From the NCBI RefSeq assembly GCF_000177675.1, contig NZ_ADGX01000007.1, positions 38,236 through 102,235 of the forward strand: a stretch of 64,000 bases of DNA. The letters run 5' to 3'. The position numbers were made by a program, and so were the translations under genes. Position 1 is the stretch's first letter. Each line of letters starts with the position of its first letter. The stretch comes from Parafrankia sp. EUN1f. Its GTDB lineage: Bacteria; Actinomycetota; Actinomycetes; Frankiales; Frankiaceae. The notes below the pieces were generated by a model. The model saw only the letters and a program-made list of their open reading frames with translations. It did no database searches and was not told where the DNA came from. Positions 1-8,396 of this stretch are shown piece after piece.

Positions 1-598
1 CCTCCGTGATCAGCCACTTGTAGTAGCCCACGTAGCGGGCATACGAGTGGCCGGCACCGATCGCGTCGATCTGTAGGTCCGAACCGATGTTATCGACCAT
101 GCTGGTCTGCGCCGGAATGTCCGGGAGCAGGCACTTCAGCCGCTCCTCCACACCGCCGGAGTCGAGTGCGGCGCCGCCGCCCACAAGGGCGAAGTCGTCG
201 CGACACGCCTCGATCATCCGCTGGCGGACCTCGAGCATCTTCGTGTCACGCAGGTTGTAGACGATCTTGCGACCGTTGATGCCACCCGCGTCGTTGCACC
301 ACGAGGTGAAGACCTTCGCGGCGTCGTCGAACTCGGAGTTCTTGGTGAAACCGACGTCGCTGAAGACACCGACGTTGATCTCGCTCGCCGTGACGCCCTG
401 CGCGGACGCGGTCTTCGCGTCGCCAGCCCCGCAGACGTCCTTCAGGGAGCCGAAGTCGCCAGCCGCGGTGGAGGCGGCCTCGGTGGCCGGCGCGTCCTCG
501 GCGCCTAACTCGCCGCCCCCGCTCCGGCCGCACCCGGCAGCGAACACGGATACCGCCGCAACGGCGGCGATGGCCGCGACAGTTCTACGCGGTTTCAC
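1..598 (-). CDS. ABC transporter solute-binding lipoprotein (partial)
   Basis: The gene runs off the left edge; the first 199 codons are visible. I place the start at a GTG (598-596) because an AAGGAGGAGG ribosome site lies just upstream at 614-605. The product begins with KPRR, a hydrophobic stretch and a lipobox (VFAAGC, Cys about residue 23), so it should be a lipid-anchored extracytoplasmic protein. After a low-complexity linker it reads INVGVFSDVGF, then GGINGRKIVYNLRD and a Cys-containing stretch, typical of the type I periplasmic-binding fold (Peripla_BP_6, the LivK/amide/urea receptor class). Such receptors deliver amino acids, amides or aromatic acids to an ABC importer; the ligand cannot be read here. 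The rest of the transporter would lie outside the window. Confidence 0.85.
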   Translation of the reverse strand, partial: MKPRRTVAAIAAVAAVSVFAAGCGRSGGGELGAEDAPATEAASTAAGDFGSLKDVCGAGDAKTASAQGVTASEINVGVFSDVGFTKNSEFDDAAKVFTSWCNDAGGINGRKIVYNLRDTKMLEVRQRMIEACRDDFALVGGGAALDSGGVEERLKCLLPDIPAQTSMVDNIGSDLQIDAIGAGHSYARYVGYYKWLITE

Positions 599-698
599 GG
601 AGTTCCTCCTCCTTGCTATCCCGATACGGCCACAGACCGCCGCACCGCGCCAGGCCAGGCCGCGTCAGGGCGCGGCACGGCATGGCGGCGGTGACGGT

Positions 699-735
699 CA
701 GGTCTGGTCGGGTCCGGTCAGGTCCGGTCGAGCTG
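699..735. repeat. GGTC-rich imperfect tandem repeat
   Basis: Several near-copies of GGTCAGGTC and GGTCGGGTC follow each other just upstream of the solute-binding lipoprotein gene. It is a simple direct repeat with no obvious coding role. Confidence 0.6.
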
Positions 736-988
736 GGCATGGTCGAGCCGCCGAGCAGCACCGGGGACACACGAGCGCGCCGTCTCGCGTCGTCGGTCAG
801 GGCAGGTCCGACGACAGCCCACGCGGTTCGATCATGGCGTGAGCATCACTCGCGGTTTCCGGAAGGGATCTTCTCGGTGTGAGGAAACTATCGGCTCCCA
901 TCACGAGAATCAAACCCCATTCGTGTAGTGCCGACAGGGCAGCGCCCAGGCAATGGACACCCTATGCATGCATATGAATCCGGATAGC

Positions 989-1012
989 CACCTGCCGGTC
1001 GGCCGGCAGGTG
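989..1012. terminator. Perfect hairpin, candidate terminator downstream of the nitrilase-type gene
   Basis: CACCTGCCGG (989-998) pairs with CCGGCAGGTG (1003-1012) around a TCGG tetraloop. There is no T-tract, which is usual for actinobacterial terminators. It lies about 415 bp past the end of the minus-strand hydrolase gene, so it could equally be an operator or a 3'-end structure. Confidence 0.5.
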
Positions 1013-1426
1013 CCCACACCACCACACCCGCACATCGGCCGCCGCGACCAACCCGAGGGCTAGCCGTTCGGCAAGCCACTCCTCGCCGATGCGGCATCGA
1101 TCACCCACGCCGCCGGCCGATTCGCCGACTGCCGGCGACAACGCGGGAATCTTGACTGCCCCCGCTGGGATTCCAGCCGCCTACCTGCGAGTCCGCACCC
1201 CTCCACGGACGGCGCGAGCTCCGGGGGAATCGTCCGCGAGGCTACGCCGACGGCCACCCTCGGCGCCCATCGACCGGATGCCCGTCGCGGGAGATGCACC
1301 CGAGGCCGGCGGCGTCAACGGCTACTCAAGGCGAAGTCGGCGCAACTCATGCCGGCCAACCGTGGCACCAACCAGCGGTGATGAAGCTCACACCAGCCGC
1401 CGAATCAATGCTCTCGTGTACGAGAA

Positions 1427-2305
1427 CTACGTTTCCAATATCTGCACGGCCTGCTGGCCCGCAGGCGCGGTCGCGTGTCCCGTGGGCACGGCCGCAAGCC
1501 GACGATGAGTGAGGACGGGGAACTCTGCACGGACCGCCGCGAGCCGTGCCGGGTCGAGCTCCGCCCGCAGCATCCCCGCCGCGGTGTCACCGCGGGCGAG
1601 GACCACACCCCACGGATCGACGACCAGGCTCGTGCCGGCCAGCTCTACACCGGAATGGCTGCCGGCTGCGTTGCAGGCGACCACGAAGACCTGGTTCTCG
1701 ACGGCCCTGGCCCGCACCAGCAGCTCCCAGTGCTCCAGGCGGGCCATCGGCCAGGCCGACACGACCACGACCAGTTCGGCGCCGCCGTCGACGAGCAGTC
1801 GGAACAGCTCCGGAAACCGAAGGTCGTAGCAGGTGGCCACGCCCAGGCCGCCCCAGGGCGTGCTCGCCACCAGTACCTCGTCGCCGGCGGTGAGCAGTCG
1901 CGCCTCCGCCGACTGGTAGCCGAACAGGTGGATCTTCCGGTAGCGGCCACGGAGGCCGCCGTCGGGCCCGATCACAGCGGTGGTGTTGTGCAGCGCTCCG
2001 CTCTCGCCACGTTCGACCAGGCTGCCGGCGACGAGATGGAAGCCGCGCCGCGCGGCCATCGCACGCAACGCCGAGACGGCGGGACCGGCCAGCCCCTGGG
2101 CGTCCGCCTCGTACCGGTCGAAGTGGAAGTACCCGGTCGCCCACAGCTCGGGCAGCACGACCAGATCCGTCTCGTCCGGATCGACGGCCTCCAGCGCGGC
2201 CAGCACTCGTTCCGTCCTGGCTGGCGCGCTCTCCTCGTCCGGCGAGGCGACCTGCAGGAGCACGGCCCGCAGGGGCGGCGGGCTCGCCTGATCCGTGCTG
2301 ACCAC
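1427..2305 (-). CDS. Carbon-nitrogen hydrolase (nitrilase superfamily amidase)
   Basis: The 292-residue product has the complete catalytic triad of the nitrilase superfamily: Glu in LVVLPELWATGY, Lys in RYRKIHLFGY and Cys in VATCYDLRFPELFR. The length matches single-domain members (about 260-300 residues). These enzymes hydrolyse non-peptide C-N bonds of small amides or nitriles in the cytoplasm. The CYDLRFPELFR context resembles omega-amidase and deaminated-glutathione-amidase types more than true nitrilases, but the substrate is inferred. No signal peptide or membrane segment is visible. The gene stands alone, divergent from the DUF2510 gene at 2474. Confidence 0.88.
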   Translation of the reverse strand: MVSTDQASPPPLRAVLLQVASPDEESAPARTERVLAALEAVDPDETDLVVLPELWATGYFHFDRYEADAQGLAGPAVSALRAMAARRGFHLVAGSLVERGESGALHNTTAVIGPDGGLRGRYRKIHLFGYQSAEARLLTAGDEVLVASTPWGGLGVATCYDLRFPELFRLLVDGGAELVVVVSAWPMARLEHWELLVRARAVENQVFVVACNAAGSHSGVELAGTSLVVDPWGVVLARGDTAAGMLRAELDPARLAAVRAEFPVLTHRRLAAVPTGHATAPAGQQAVQILET

Positions 2306-2473
2306 ATCGGCTCCGTTCGCTCACGTTCCGCGGCCGACACCCTATGTTGAGGCCCCAGCCGACGGGCAGCGCGCCAGTGCCGTGCACCGCGCGACCCGGA
2401 CCGGCCCGGCGAGACCTGCGGTCATCAGTCGGACAGGACCGGCGGTTCCGGTGGAAACCCCGGAGATGGCAAA

Positions 2474-3454
2474 GTGGGGCCTATGTCAACACCACCCGGC
2501 TGGTACGACGATCCATCAGGGGAACCCGGCACCCGCTGGTGGGACGGCAACGCGTGGACCAGCCACACACAGCCCGCGTCGCCTCCGCAGCAGCAGGCCA
2601 CCGCACCGGCACCGCTCGGGCCGGGGACCGCACCGGCGGGCCAGACGCCGGCCCAGCAGCAGTACCAGCAGCAGTATGGGCAGCAGCCGTACGGGCAGCC
2701 GCCGGCCCAGCAGGTTCCGGCGCAGCAGCCGCCGGGTGGCTGGGGTGGGCCGCAGGGCTACCAGCCTCCGCCCGTCCAGACCAGCGCCACACCGGACCGG
2801 ATCCAGCGGCAGGTCCATGAGCGTGCCGGTGTGCACGTGCCCGCGCAGGGCGGCGGCACGTTGTTCAGTGAGCCCGTCCTGGTCGTCAACCAGAAGACGA
2901 AGATCATCGAACTGACCAACGAGTACGCCGTCTTCAACCAGCAGGGAACCCAGATCGGCTCGGTCGTGGAGGTCGGCCAGAGCGCGCTGAAGAAGGCCGT
3001 GCGCCTCGTCGGGTCGATCGACCAGTACTTCACGCACCGGCTGGAGGTGCGCGACACCGCCGGAGTTCCGCAGCTGGTGCTCACCCGGCCGAGGAAGCTG
3101 CTCAAGTCAAAGGTCATCGTGGCGCTGCCGGACGGCCGCGAGATCGGCCGCATCGCCCAGCAGAACGTCTTCGGCAAGATCCGGTTCAGCCTGGAGGCCG
3201 ACGGCGTGAGCGTCGGCATGATCAAGGCCGAGAACTGGCGGGCGTGGAACTTCTCCATCGTCGACCAGACCGACACCGAGGTCGCCCGGGTGACCAAGAC
3301 CTGGGAAGGCCTGGCCCGCACCCTGTTCACCTCGGCGGACAACTACGTCGTCCAGCTGCACCGCCCACTGCCCCAGCCGATGCTCAGTCTGGTCGTAGCC
3401 TCCGCGCTGACCATCGACACCGCGCTCAAGCAGGATTCCCGAGGCTTCAACTGA
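2474..3454 (+). CDS. DUF2510 / scramblase-like (LURP-one superfamily) protein
   Basis: The product (326 residues from the GTG at 2474) starts with PPGWYDDPSG...RWWDGNAWTSHTQ, the short Trp-rich DUF2510 motif found at the N terminus of many actinobacterial proteins. A Gln/Pro/Tyr-rich linker follows (about residues 45-105). The C-terminal 200 residues (LVVNQKTKIIELTNEYAVFNQ..., RPRKLLKSKVIVALPDG...) resemble the phospholipid-scramblase/LURP-one beta-barrel. A GGAG at 2462-2465 supports the GTG, but an ATG at 2483 would give the more usual MSTPPGWY start. The cellular role is unknown. A 16-bp hairpin follows the stop codon. Confidence 0.75.
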   Translation: MGPMSTPPGWYDDPSGEPGTRWWDGNAWTSHTQPASPPQQQATAPAPLGPGTAPAGQTPAQQQYQQQYGQQPYGQPPAQQVPAQQPPGGWGGPQGYQPPPVQTSATPDRIQRQVHERAGVHVPAQGGGTLFSEPVLVVNQKTKIIELTNEYAVFNQQGTQIGSVVEVGQSALKKAVRLVGSIDQYFTHRLEVRDTAGVPQLVLTRPRKLLKSKVIVALPDGREIGRIAQQNVFGKIRFSLEADGVSVGMIKAENWRAWNFSIVDQTDTEVARVTKTWEGLARTLFTSADNYVVQLHRPLPQPMLSLVVASALTIDTALKQDSRGFN

Positions 3455-3514
3455 GCAGGTCCATCCCGATCTGCAGGTTCACCCCGAACTGATCCGGGGG
3501 CCCTCGCCGCCCAC

Positions 3515-3551
3515 GGTGGTTCAGCGCGCCAGCACGGCGCGCTGAACCACC
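3515..3551. terminator. Bidirectional terminator hairpin
   Basis: A 16-bp perfect stem (3515-3530 with 3536-3551) surrounds the 5-nt loop AGCAC. It sits exactly between the converging genes that end at 3454 (+) and 3560 (-), so it probably stops transcription from both sides. Confidence 0.85.
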
Positions 3552-3559
3552 GGCCGCCG

Positions 3560-3916
3560 TCAGGTGGTCTTCGCGTCGCCGAGCTCGAAGCTGAAGCTCG
3601 CGGTGTCACCGTCGACGCCGTCGACCGTGACGTTCACCGGGTAGCTGGTGGAGTCGGTCGGATCGGTGAGCGTGCACTGCAGGGTCGCTCCCGTCTCGGC
3701 CCGCAACGCACCGGGGCAGTCGACGGCGAGGTCGGTGCGGTCGAACTGGCTGCCGAACTTCGCGGCGATCTCCTGCTCGACGTCCTCCGAGGCCACCTCG
3801 CGCCCGCCCAGGGAGACCGAGCCCTCACAGCCCACCAGCAGCAGCGCGGCCAGCAGGCCGCCACCGATCAGCGTGAACCGCCCGCCACGCCGTGTGGTCC
3901 GGATGTTCCCAGTCAT
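3560..3916 (-). CDS. DUF4333 lipoprotein
   Basis: The start is placed at the ATG at 3916 because GGAAGGGG lies 6-12 nt upstream; an in-frame upstream extension lacks such a site. The 118-residue product has a basic N terminus, a hydrophobic segment and a lipobox (LLLVGC, Cys about 30). Behind it is one DUF4333 domain (VEQEIAAKFG..., DLAVDCPGALRAETGATLQC, with a conserved Cys pair). DUF4333 proteins are small exported actinobacterial proteins of unknown function, probably anchored on the outer face of the membrane. The gene is divergent from the dioxygenase gene at 4363, with about 450 bp between them. Confidence 0.82.
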   Translation of the reverse strand: MTGNIRTTRRGGRFTLIGGGLLAALLLVGCEGSVSLGGREVASEDVEQEIAAKFGSQFDRTDLAVDCPGALRAETGATLQCTLTDPTDSTSYPVNVTVDGVDGDTASFSFELGDAKTT

Positions 3917-4144
3917 TCCAGTCCCCTTCCCAGTCAGCCGAAACTCCCGCCGGGAAGCATTTCGGCATAATCGGGTCCGCAACCCGCGCGGAATGCGCCG
4001 GCCCGAACCGTCGAAGAATTCCCTGCCAACGGGGCGGCCTTTTGACCGCGACCCCCACGCGGCGCCCCGTCGTCAAGGTAGCAGGAGATACGAGCGGTTC
4101 AGCCGGTAAAACAATGTCACTACTGCGACAACAGCAAAAGGAAA

Positions 4145-4177
4145 CCGGCAGCCGACATCCTCGCTGTCGGCTGCCGG
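4145..4177. promoter_or_regulatory. 13-bp inverted repeat in the divergent intergenic region
   Basis: CCGGCAGCCGACA (4145-4157) and TGTCGGCTGCCGG (4165-4177) form a perfect stem around a 7-nt loop. On the minus strand a T-rich run follows it (complement of 4128-4144), as in an intrinsic terminator. It could block antisense transcription from the dioxygenase side or act as a leader structure. No gene overlaps it. Confidence 0.5.
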
Positions 4178-4362
4178 ATGGACAGCCGCGCGGGCCGCCC
4201 GGCGCCCGCCACGCGGCCACCGTGCGGTCACCGAGGCTCACAGCGACTGCACAGCCTGCGCACAGCGCGACCTCGGATGCGCCCGGCACCCTTCGAGGGG
4301 AGACACCGGTAACGGGACACGTACGACCCGACCTGACGGACGACATCCGAAGTGGAGCGACG

Positions 4363-5361
4363 ATGCACGAGCGCGACCCCGCCAGAAGGCCGATACTGCC
4401 GGGGCTGGCGCAGCGCCCCGCCGCGGAGGCTGTCGACCAGGATCCCACCGCCGGCCTCGGCGTTCTGGTGAACCGGCGCCGAATGCTGACCTTCCTGGGT
4501 ATGGGGGCCGCGACAGCGGGACTCGCCGCCTGCGGAGGATCGACCGACTCGTCCAGCACCGGCGGCGCCGCCGCGGCGAGTTCCAACAGCGCGGAGATCC
4601 CGGAGGAGACCGCCGGCCCCTATCCAGGTGACGGGTCCAACGGGCCCGACGTCCTGGAGCAGGACGGCATCATCCGCAGTGACATCAGGAGCAGCTTCGG
4701 TGACGCCAGCGGGACCGCGCAGGGAATCCCGATGACGCTGGAGCTGACGATCACGGACCTCGCCAGGAGTGCCGCGCCGTTCACGGGAGTGGCGGTGTAC
4801 GTATGGCACTGTGACCGCGACGGAAAGTATTCGCTGTACAGCGAGGGAATCACCGGCGAGAACTATCTGCGCGGCGTCCAGGTGGCGGACGAGAACGGTG
4901 TGGTCCGCTTCACGAGTATCTTCCCGGCCTGCTATTCCGGGCGCTGGCCGCACATCCACTTCGAGGTGTATCCCGACCAGTCCTCCATCACGGACTCCAC
5001 CAAGGCGATCGCCACCTCACAGATCGCGCTGCCGAAGAAGATCTGCGACGCGGCCTACGCCGAGACCGGGTACGAGCAGTCGGTGACCAACCTGGCCCAG
5101 GTCACCCTCGACAACGACAACGTCTTCGGCGACGACTCCGCTGCACGCCAGCTCGGGACCGTGACCGGCAGCGCCACCGCGGGCTACCAGGTCTCGCTCA
5201 CCGCCGGCGTCGACACGACGACGACCGCGGGCGGGGGAGGCCAGGCCCCCGCGGGCGGCGGCTCAGAAGGCGGAGCAGGAGGCGGCCAGCCGGGTGGCTA
5301 CGGCGCGCCCGGCGGACAGCCGCCGTCGGACGCGCCCGGCGGACAGCCCCCGAGCGTCTGA
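4363..5361 (+). CDS. Exported intradiol ring-cleavage dioxygenase-like lipoprotein
   Basis: The start is the ATG at 4363, preceded by GGAG at 4354-4357; the open frame further upstream is non-coding. The 332-residue product has a twin-arginine-like signal (NRRRMLTFLG, residues 37-46) and a lipobox (GLAACGG, Cys 57). The dioxygenase fold begins with EIPEETAGPYPGDG. Candidate non-haem iron ligands are visible: Tyr in CDRDGKYSLYSEG, and Tyr-His-His in CYSGRWPHIHFEVYP. The C terminus is a Gly/Gln/Pro-rich tail. Family members cleave catechols between the hydroxyls; exported Tat-lipoprotein versions occur in actinomycetes and their substrates are mostly unknown. It stands alone, followed by the GntR gene on the other strand. 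Confidence 0.85.
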   Translation: MHERDPARRPILPGLAQRPAAEAVDQDPTAGLGVLVNRRRMLTFLGMGAATAGLAACGGSTDSSSTGGAAAASSNSAEIPEETAGPYPGDGSNGPDVLEQDGIIRSDIRSSFGDASGTAQGIPMTLELTITDLARSAAPFTGVAVYVWHCDRDGKYSLYSEGITGENYLRGVQVADENGVVRFTSIFPACYSGRWPHIHFEVYPDQSSITDSTKAIATSQIALPKKICDAAYAETGYEQSVTNLAQVTLDNDNVFGDDSAARQLGTVTGSATAGYQVSLTAGVDTTTTAGGGGQAPAGGGSEGGAGGGQPGGYGAPGGQPPSDAPGGQPPSV

Positions 5362-5462
5362 GGCCGCATGGCCCTTGGGCGGTCCTCCGGATCGCCCCAA
5401 CCGGCAGGTCGGACGTCGGACGGTCAGCCGGGGAGGTCGGGGTCAGGGGGTCGGGCGGCCGG

Positions 5463-6260
5463 TCAGAGATCGGGGCCTGACGACCGGTCGCCGGCGTCGC
5501 CGTCCAGCGCGCCACCCGTGAGCGCGGGCGCGGGCCCGCGCAGCAGCGCGGCGCGAGCGTCGTCCAGCGTGTCGGCCACATGCTTGAGCGAAACGGTCAC
5601 CGCTCGGCCCACATCACGCGCCCGGTAGGCGCTCACCAGCTCGTGATGGTCATGGTCCCCACGTTCCCGCCGCCCGCTGTCGCCCCCGAGCGAGACGCCG
5701 ACGTAGAGGGTCGACAGATCGGACATCCGGGTGAGGATCTCCAGCAGGTGGGCGCGCCGGCACGGCGCGATCAGCACCGCGTGGAACCTGCGGTTGAGGT
5801 CCACCCACTCGGCCGGGTCGCTGGTGGCCTCCATCGCGGCGCCCAGCGCCTCGGCCTCGGCGAGATCGCTGTTCGTGGTGCGGTCGACCGAGCCCTGAAC
5901 CGCCGGCGGGGTCAGGCGGGTGCGGATCTCGTAGATCTCCTCGAGCTCGGCGAGCGTCGGTGAATGCACCGTGGCGCCCCGGTAGGGGTCGAAGTCGACG
6001 AGCCCCTCCCCGACGAGGTCCCGCAGCGCCTCTCGTACCGGCGTCACGCTGACCCGCAGCCGCCTCGCCAGGTCCGCCTGGACGAGCCGGGTGCCGGCCG
6101 GCAGCGCGCCGATGAGGATCGCACGCCGCAGCCGGTCGATGACGTCCCGGTGCGTGGTCCGGGCGGCCGGGTCTTCGCCAGCTTCGGTGCCGGCCGCTGG
6201 CAGGTCTTCCGCAGCCTGGAGCTGCCCAGCGCGCTCACCCAGGCCAACGCCGCCGTGCAT
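5463..6260 (-). CDS. GntR/FadR-family regulator, probably 5'-truncated
   Basis: A GntR winged helix is clear (RLRRAILIGALPAGTRLVQ, then LRVSVTPVREALRDL), followed by an FCD effector domain (YEIRTRLTPPAVQGSV; putative metal ligands in DLNRRFHAV, HHELVSAY and LKHVADTL). FCD regulators usually sense a carboxylic acid and control an adjacent catabolic or transport operon. The recognisable part starts near 6165. The only in-frame ATG (6260) lies inside the permease remnant on the opposite strand, and the 30 or so residues it adds look like antisense translation. The true start therefore seems lost at a rearrangement near 6155-6175. It may still be expressed from 6260. Confidence 0.75.
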   Translation of the reverse strand: MHGGVGLGERAGQLQAAEDLPAAGTEAGEDPAARTTHRDVIDRLRRAILIGALPAGTRLVQADLARRLRVSVTPVREALRDLVGEGLVDFDPYRGATVHSPTLAELEEIYEIRTRLTPPAVQGSVDRTTNSDLAEAEALGAAMEATSDPAEWVDLNRRFHAVLIAPCRRAHLLEILTRMSDLSTLYVGVSLGGDSGRRERGDHDHHELVSAYRARDVGRAVTVSLKHVADTLDDARAALLRGPAPALTGGALDGDAGDRSSGPDL

Positions 6261-6506
6261 ACCGCCGCCGCGCTCGCGGTGGTCGGCGCCGTCGTCGCCG
6301 AGCTGCCCGCCGGGTCCACCGAGGGCATGGCCGTCCTGGTGCTCTCCTCGGCGCAGTTCTACAACTTCGAGCCCGCCGCCCTGTGGTGCGCCGCGATCAC
6401 CACCGCGATCGGCGGTCTCGTCACGGTCTACCTCGCCCAGGCGATCTTCACCCGCCTGGCGAAGCTCGCCCTGCGGACATCCAGCCTGCCGACCGGAGAC
6501 CACTGA
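6170..6506 (+). pseudogene. ABC transporter permease, C-terminal remnant
   Basis: From about 6170 the plus strand encodes FASFGAGRWQVFRSLELPSAL, the cytoplasmic EAA-loop region of a NitT/TauT-type permease, then two hydrophobic segments (TAAALAVVGAVVAELPAG and ALWCAAITTAIGGLVTVYLA) and a stop at 6504-6506. About two thirds of a normal permease, including its start, is missing. The stop overlaps an ATG (TGATG at 6504-6508) for the ATPase, so this was once a translationally coupled operon. The break coincides with the apparent start of the GntR regulator on the other strand. Confidence 0.75.
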
Positions 6507-7388
6507 TGCCGAGGACCACCACCGCCGCACCGGCCGCACCCGCACCCGCACCGGGACACGCCGCCCTTGCCACACCCGCACCCACACCCGGCCCCCACGG
6601 GCACAGCCGGTGACGAGCGCGGCGCCATCGAGCTGCGCGGAATCTGGAAGTGGTTCGGCGATCCGTCGGCACCCGTGCTGCGGGAAATCTCGTTCCGGAT
6701 CCCGGCCGGCTCGTTCGTCTCGGTGATCGGTGCGTCCGGCTGCGGGAAGTCGACGATGCTGCGGATGATGGGCGACCTCGCCCAGCCCAGCCGCGGCGAG
6801 GTCCTCACCGGCGGGCATCCGGTCTCGCAGGCCCGGCAGGCCCACGAGATCGGCTTCGTGTTCCAGGCCGCGAACCTGTGCGCCTGGCGGTCGGTGCGGC
6901 GCAACGTCGAGCTGCCGCTAGAGGCGATGAAGGTCGGGCGGGCCGAGCGCCGTGAGCGGGCACTGGCCGAACTCGACCGCGTCGGCCTGGCGGCGGCGGT
7001 GAACCAGTACCCGGCCGAGCTCTCCGGCGGCATGGCGCAGCGCGTCGCGATCGCCCGCTCGCTCGTCACCGAGCCACCGATCGTGCTGATGGACGAGCCG
7101 TTCGGCGCCCTCGACGAGATCACCCGCGACCGGCTCAACCTCGACCTGCACGAACTGTAGCGGCGCACCGCGAAGACGATCGTGTTCGTCACCCACAGCA
7201 TCCCCGAGGCCGTCCTGCTCTCCACCCAGGTCGTGGTGATGGGCCGCCGCCCGGGACGAATCGACCGCACGATCGACATCACGCTGCCCGACGAGCGCAC
7301 CGCCGAGACCTCCCGGACACCGGAGTTCTTCGAGGCCGTCACCGAGGTCCGCGACGCACTGTTCGACGTGATGGGGCGTGACCTTTGA
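6506..7388 (+). pseudogene. ABC transporter ATP-binding protein with frameshift and internal stop
   Basis: The ATPase carries Walker A (GASGCGKST), Q-loop (GFVFQAANLCAW), signature (LSGGMAQR), Walker B (PPIVLMDEPFGALDE) and a switch histidine (VFVTHSIPEA), so it belongs to the NitT/TauT family. Two lesions are visible. The coupled ATG at 6506 starts a frame that ends at 6613, while the ATPase frame begins only around 6567 (TTG); a slip in the C-rich stretch between them would join the two. Then an in-frame TAG at 7158-7160 interrupts the protein just after LDLHEL, and the same frame resumes at once with RRTAKTIVFVTHS up to the TGA at 7386-7388. A CAG to TAG change would explain this. The protein without the H-loop should be inactive unless the amber codon is read through. 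Confidence 0.75.
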
Positions 7389-8362
7389 GCACCGTGACCG
7401 GCCCCCACCCCACCGGCACCCACCCCGCCGCCACCGCCACCGCGCAGACCGGCACCGCGCAGACCGGCACCGCGCAGACCGGCACCGCGCAGACCGGCAC
7501 CGCGCAGACCGGCACCGACGGCACGGTCGCCGGAACGGGCGAGGCCCCGCTCCCGGCTCGCACCGGTCGCGGGCGGTCCGCGGGCCGACGGGTCCTGAGC
7601 GCGGCGGTCGCCGTCGCCGTTCCGGCGGCTGTGATCGCGGTGCTGCTCGTGCTGTGGGAGCTCGCGATCGAGGCGTTCGACGTCAGGCCGTTCGTGCTGG
7701 CCAAGCCGTCCGCGATCTGGGACGCATTCGCCGAGAAGCCCGACGTCTACATCGAATACGGCTTCAACACGCTGCGCGAGGCCGTGCAGGGACTGGCCTT
7801 CGGCGTCGCCGTCGGCGTCGCCGTCGCCGTGGCGACCTTCCGGTCGAAGCTGCTCTCCGAGCTGGCGCGGGCCTACAGCGCGGCCCTGCTCGCCCTGCCG
7901 GTCGTCGCCGTGATCCCACTGTCGAACGTCTTCTTCGGGCTGCAGCCGGCGTCACGGGTGTTCGTCGTCGCCGTGGGCACCACACCGATCATGCTCACAT
8001 ACACGCTGACCGGGCTGAAGGCGACCGACGCCGGGCTCGCGGAGATGTTCCGCGCGTGCGCGATGCCGCGCTGGCGGTCGGTGCTCTCGCTGTTCCTGCC
8101 CTCCGCGCTGCCGTACTTCATCAGCGGCGTCCGGGTCGCGCTGCCCAGCGCGTTCTCCGTCGCCATCATCGGCGAGTACTTCGGCGGCGAGCGCAACACG
8201 CTCGGCACCTACATCAAGACGGCAGCGGTGCAGTCCAAGGTCGCCGACCTGTGGGGCGCGGCGATGACCGCCTTCCTCTTCGCCGTCGCACTGTTCGCCC
8301 TGGTCGCGCTCGCCGACCGGCTGCTGCTGCGCTGGCACCCGTCCCGGGCCCGCCGCGGCTGA
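7385..8362 (+). CDS. ABC transporter permease (NitT/TauT type)
   Basis: The TTG start at 7385 overlaps the stop of the ATPase frame (TTGA), indicating coupling. The 325-residue protein has an unusual low-complexity N-terminal tail containing five perfect TAQTG repeats, then about six membrane helices (from AAVIAVLLVLWELAIEAF to FLFAVALFALVALADRL) and the permease loop MFRACAMPRWRSVLSLFLPSAL. Such permeases pair with an ATPase and a binding protein to import nitrate, sulfonates or pyrimidine precursors. No binding protein gene is nearby and the partner genes are damaged, so this intact gene may be an orphan. Confidence 0.8.
   Translation: MSTVTGPHPTGTHPAATATAQTGTAQTGTAQTGTAQTGTAQTGTDGTVAGTGEAPLPARTGRGRSAGRRVLSAAVAVAVPAAVIAVLLVLWELAIEAFDVRPFVLAKPSAIWDAFAEKPDVYIEYGFNTLREAVQGLAFGVAVGVAVAVATFRSKLLSELARAYSAALLALPVVAVIPLSNVFFGLQPASRVFVVAVGTTPIMLTYTLTGLKATDAGLAEMFRACAMPRWRSVLSLFLPSALPYFISGVRVALPSAFSVAIIGEYFGGERNTLGTYIKTAAVQSKVADLWGAAMTAFLFAVALFALVALADRLLLRWHPSRARRG
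7439..7513 (+). repeat. Five perfect 15-bp tandem repeats inside the permease gene
   Basis: The unit ACCGCGCAGACCGGC occurs five times without any difference and in frame, encoding (Thr-Ala-Gln-Thr-Gly)x5 in the cytoplasmic tail. Perfect identity points to recent expansion; the copy number is likely to vary between strains. Confidence 0.9.
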
Positions 8363-8396
8363 CCCACCACGCCGGGCAGCGCGGGCCGGCGAGCGG

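Larger units (their letters stand above)
599..1426. other. Intergenic region without a convincing gene
   Basis: This 828-bp gap lies between two minus-strand genes. Short open frames exist on both strands but none has a believable ribosome site or a recognisable protein. It holds the promoter side of the lipoprotein gene, a GGTC-rich direct-repeat patch near 699-735, a less GC-rich stretch around 880-985 and one strong hairpin at 989-1012. I see nothing else in it. Confidence 0.6.

Noticed and set aside
888..1508. Short open frames between the lipoprotein and hydrolase genes
   Set aside because: None has a ribosome site or codon pattern unlike random GC-rich DNA.
5463..6845. A 460-codon open frame containing the GntR regulator
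   Set aside because: The first 195 codons are antisense to the permease remnant and ATPase and show no protein pattern; only the part from about 6165 downwards is GntR.
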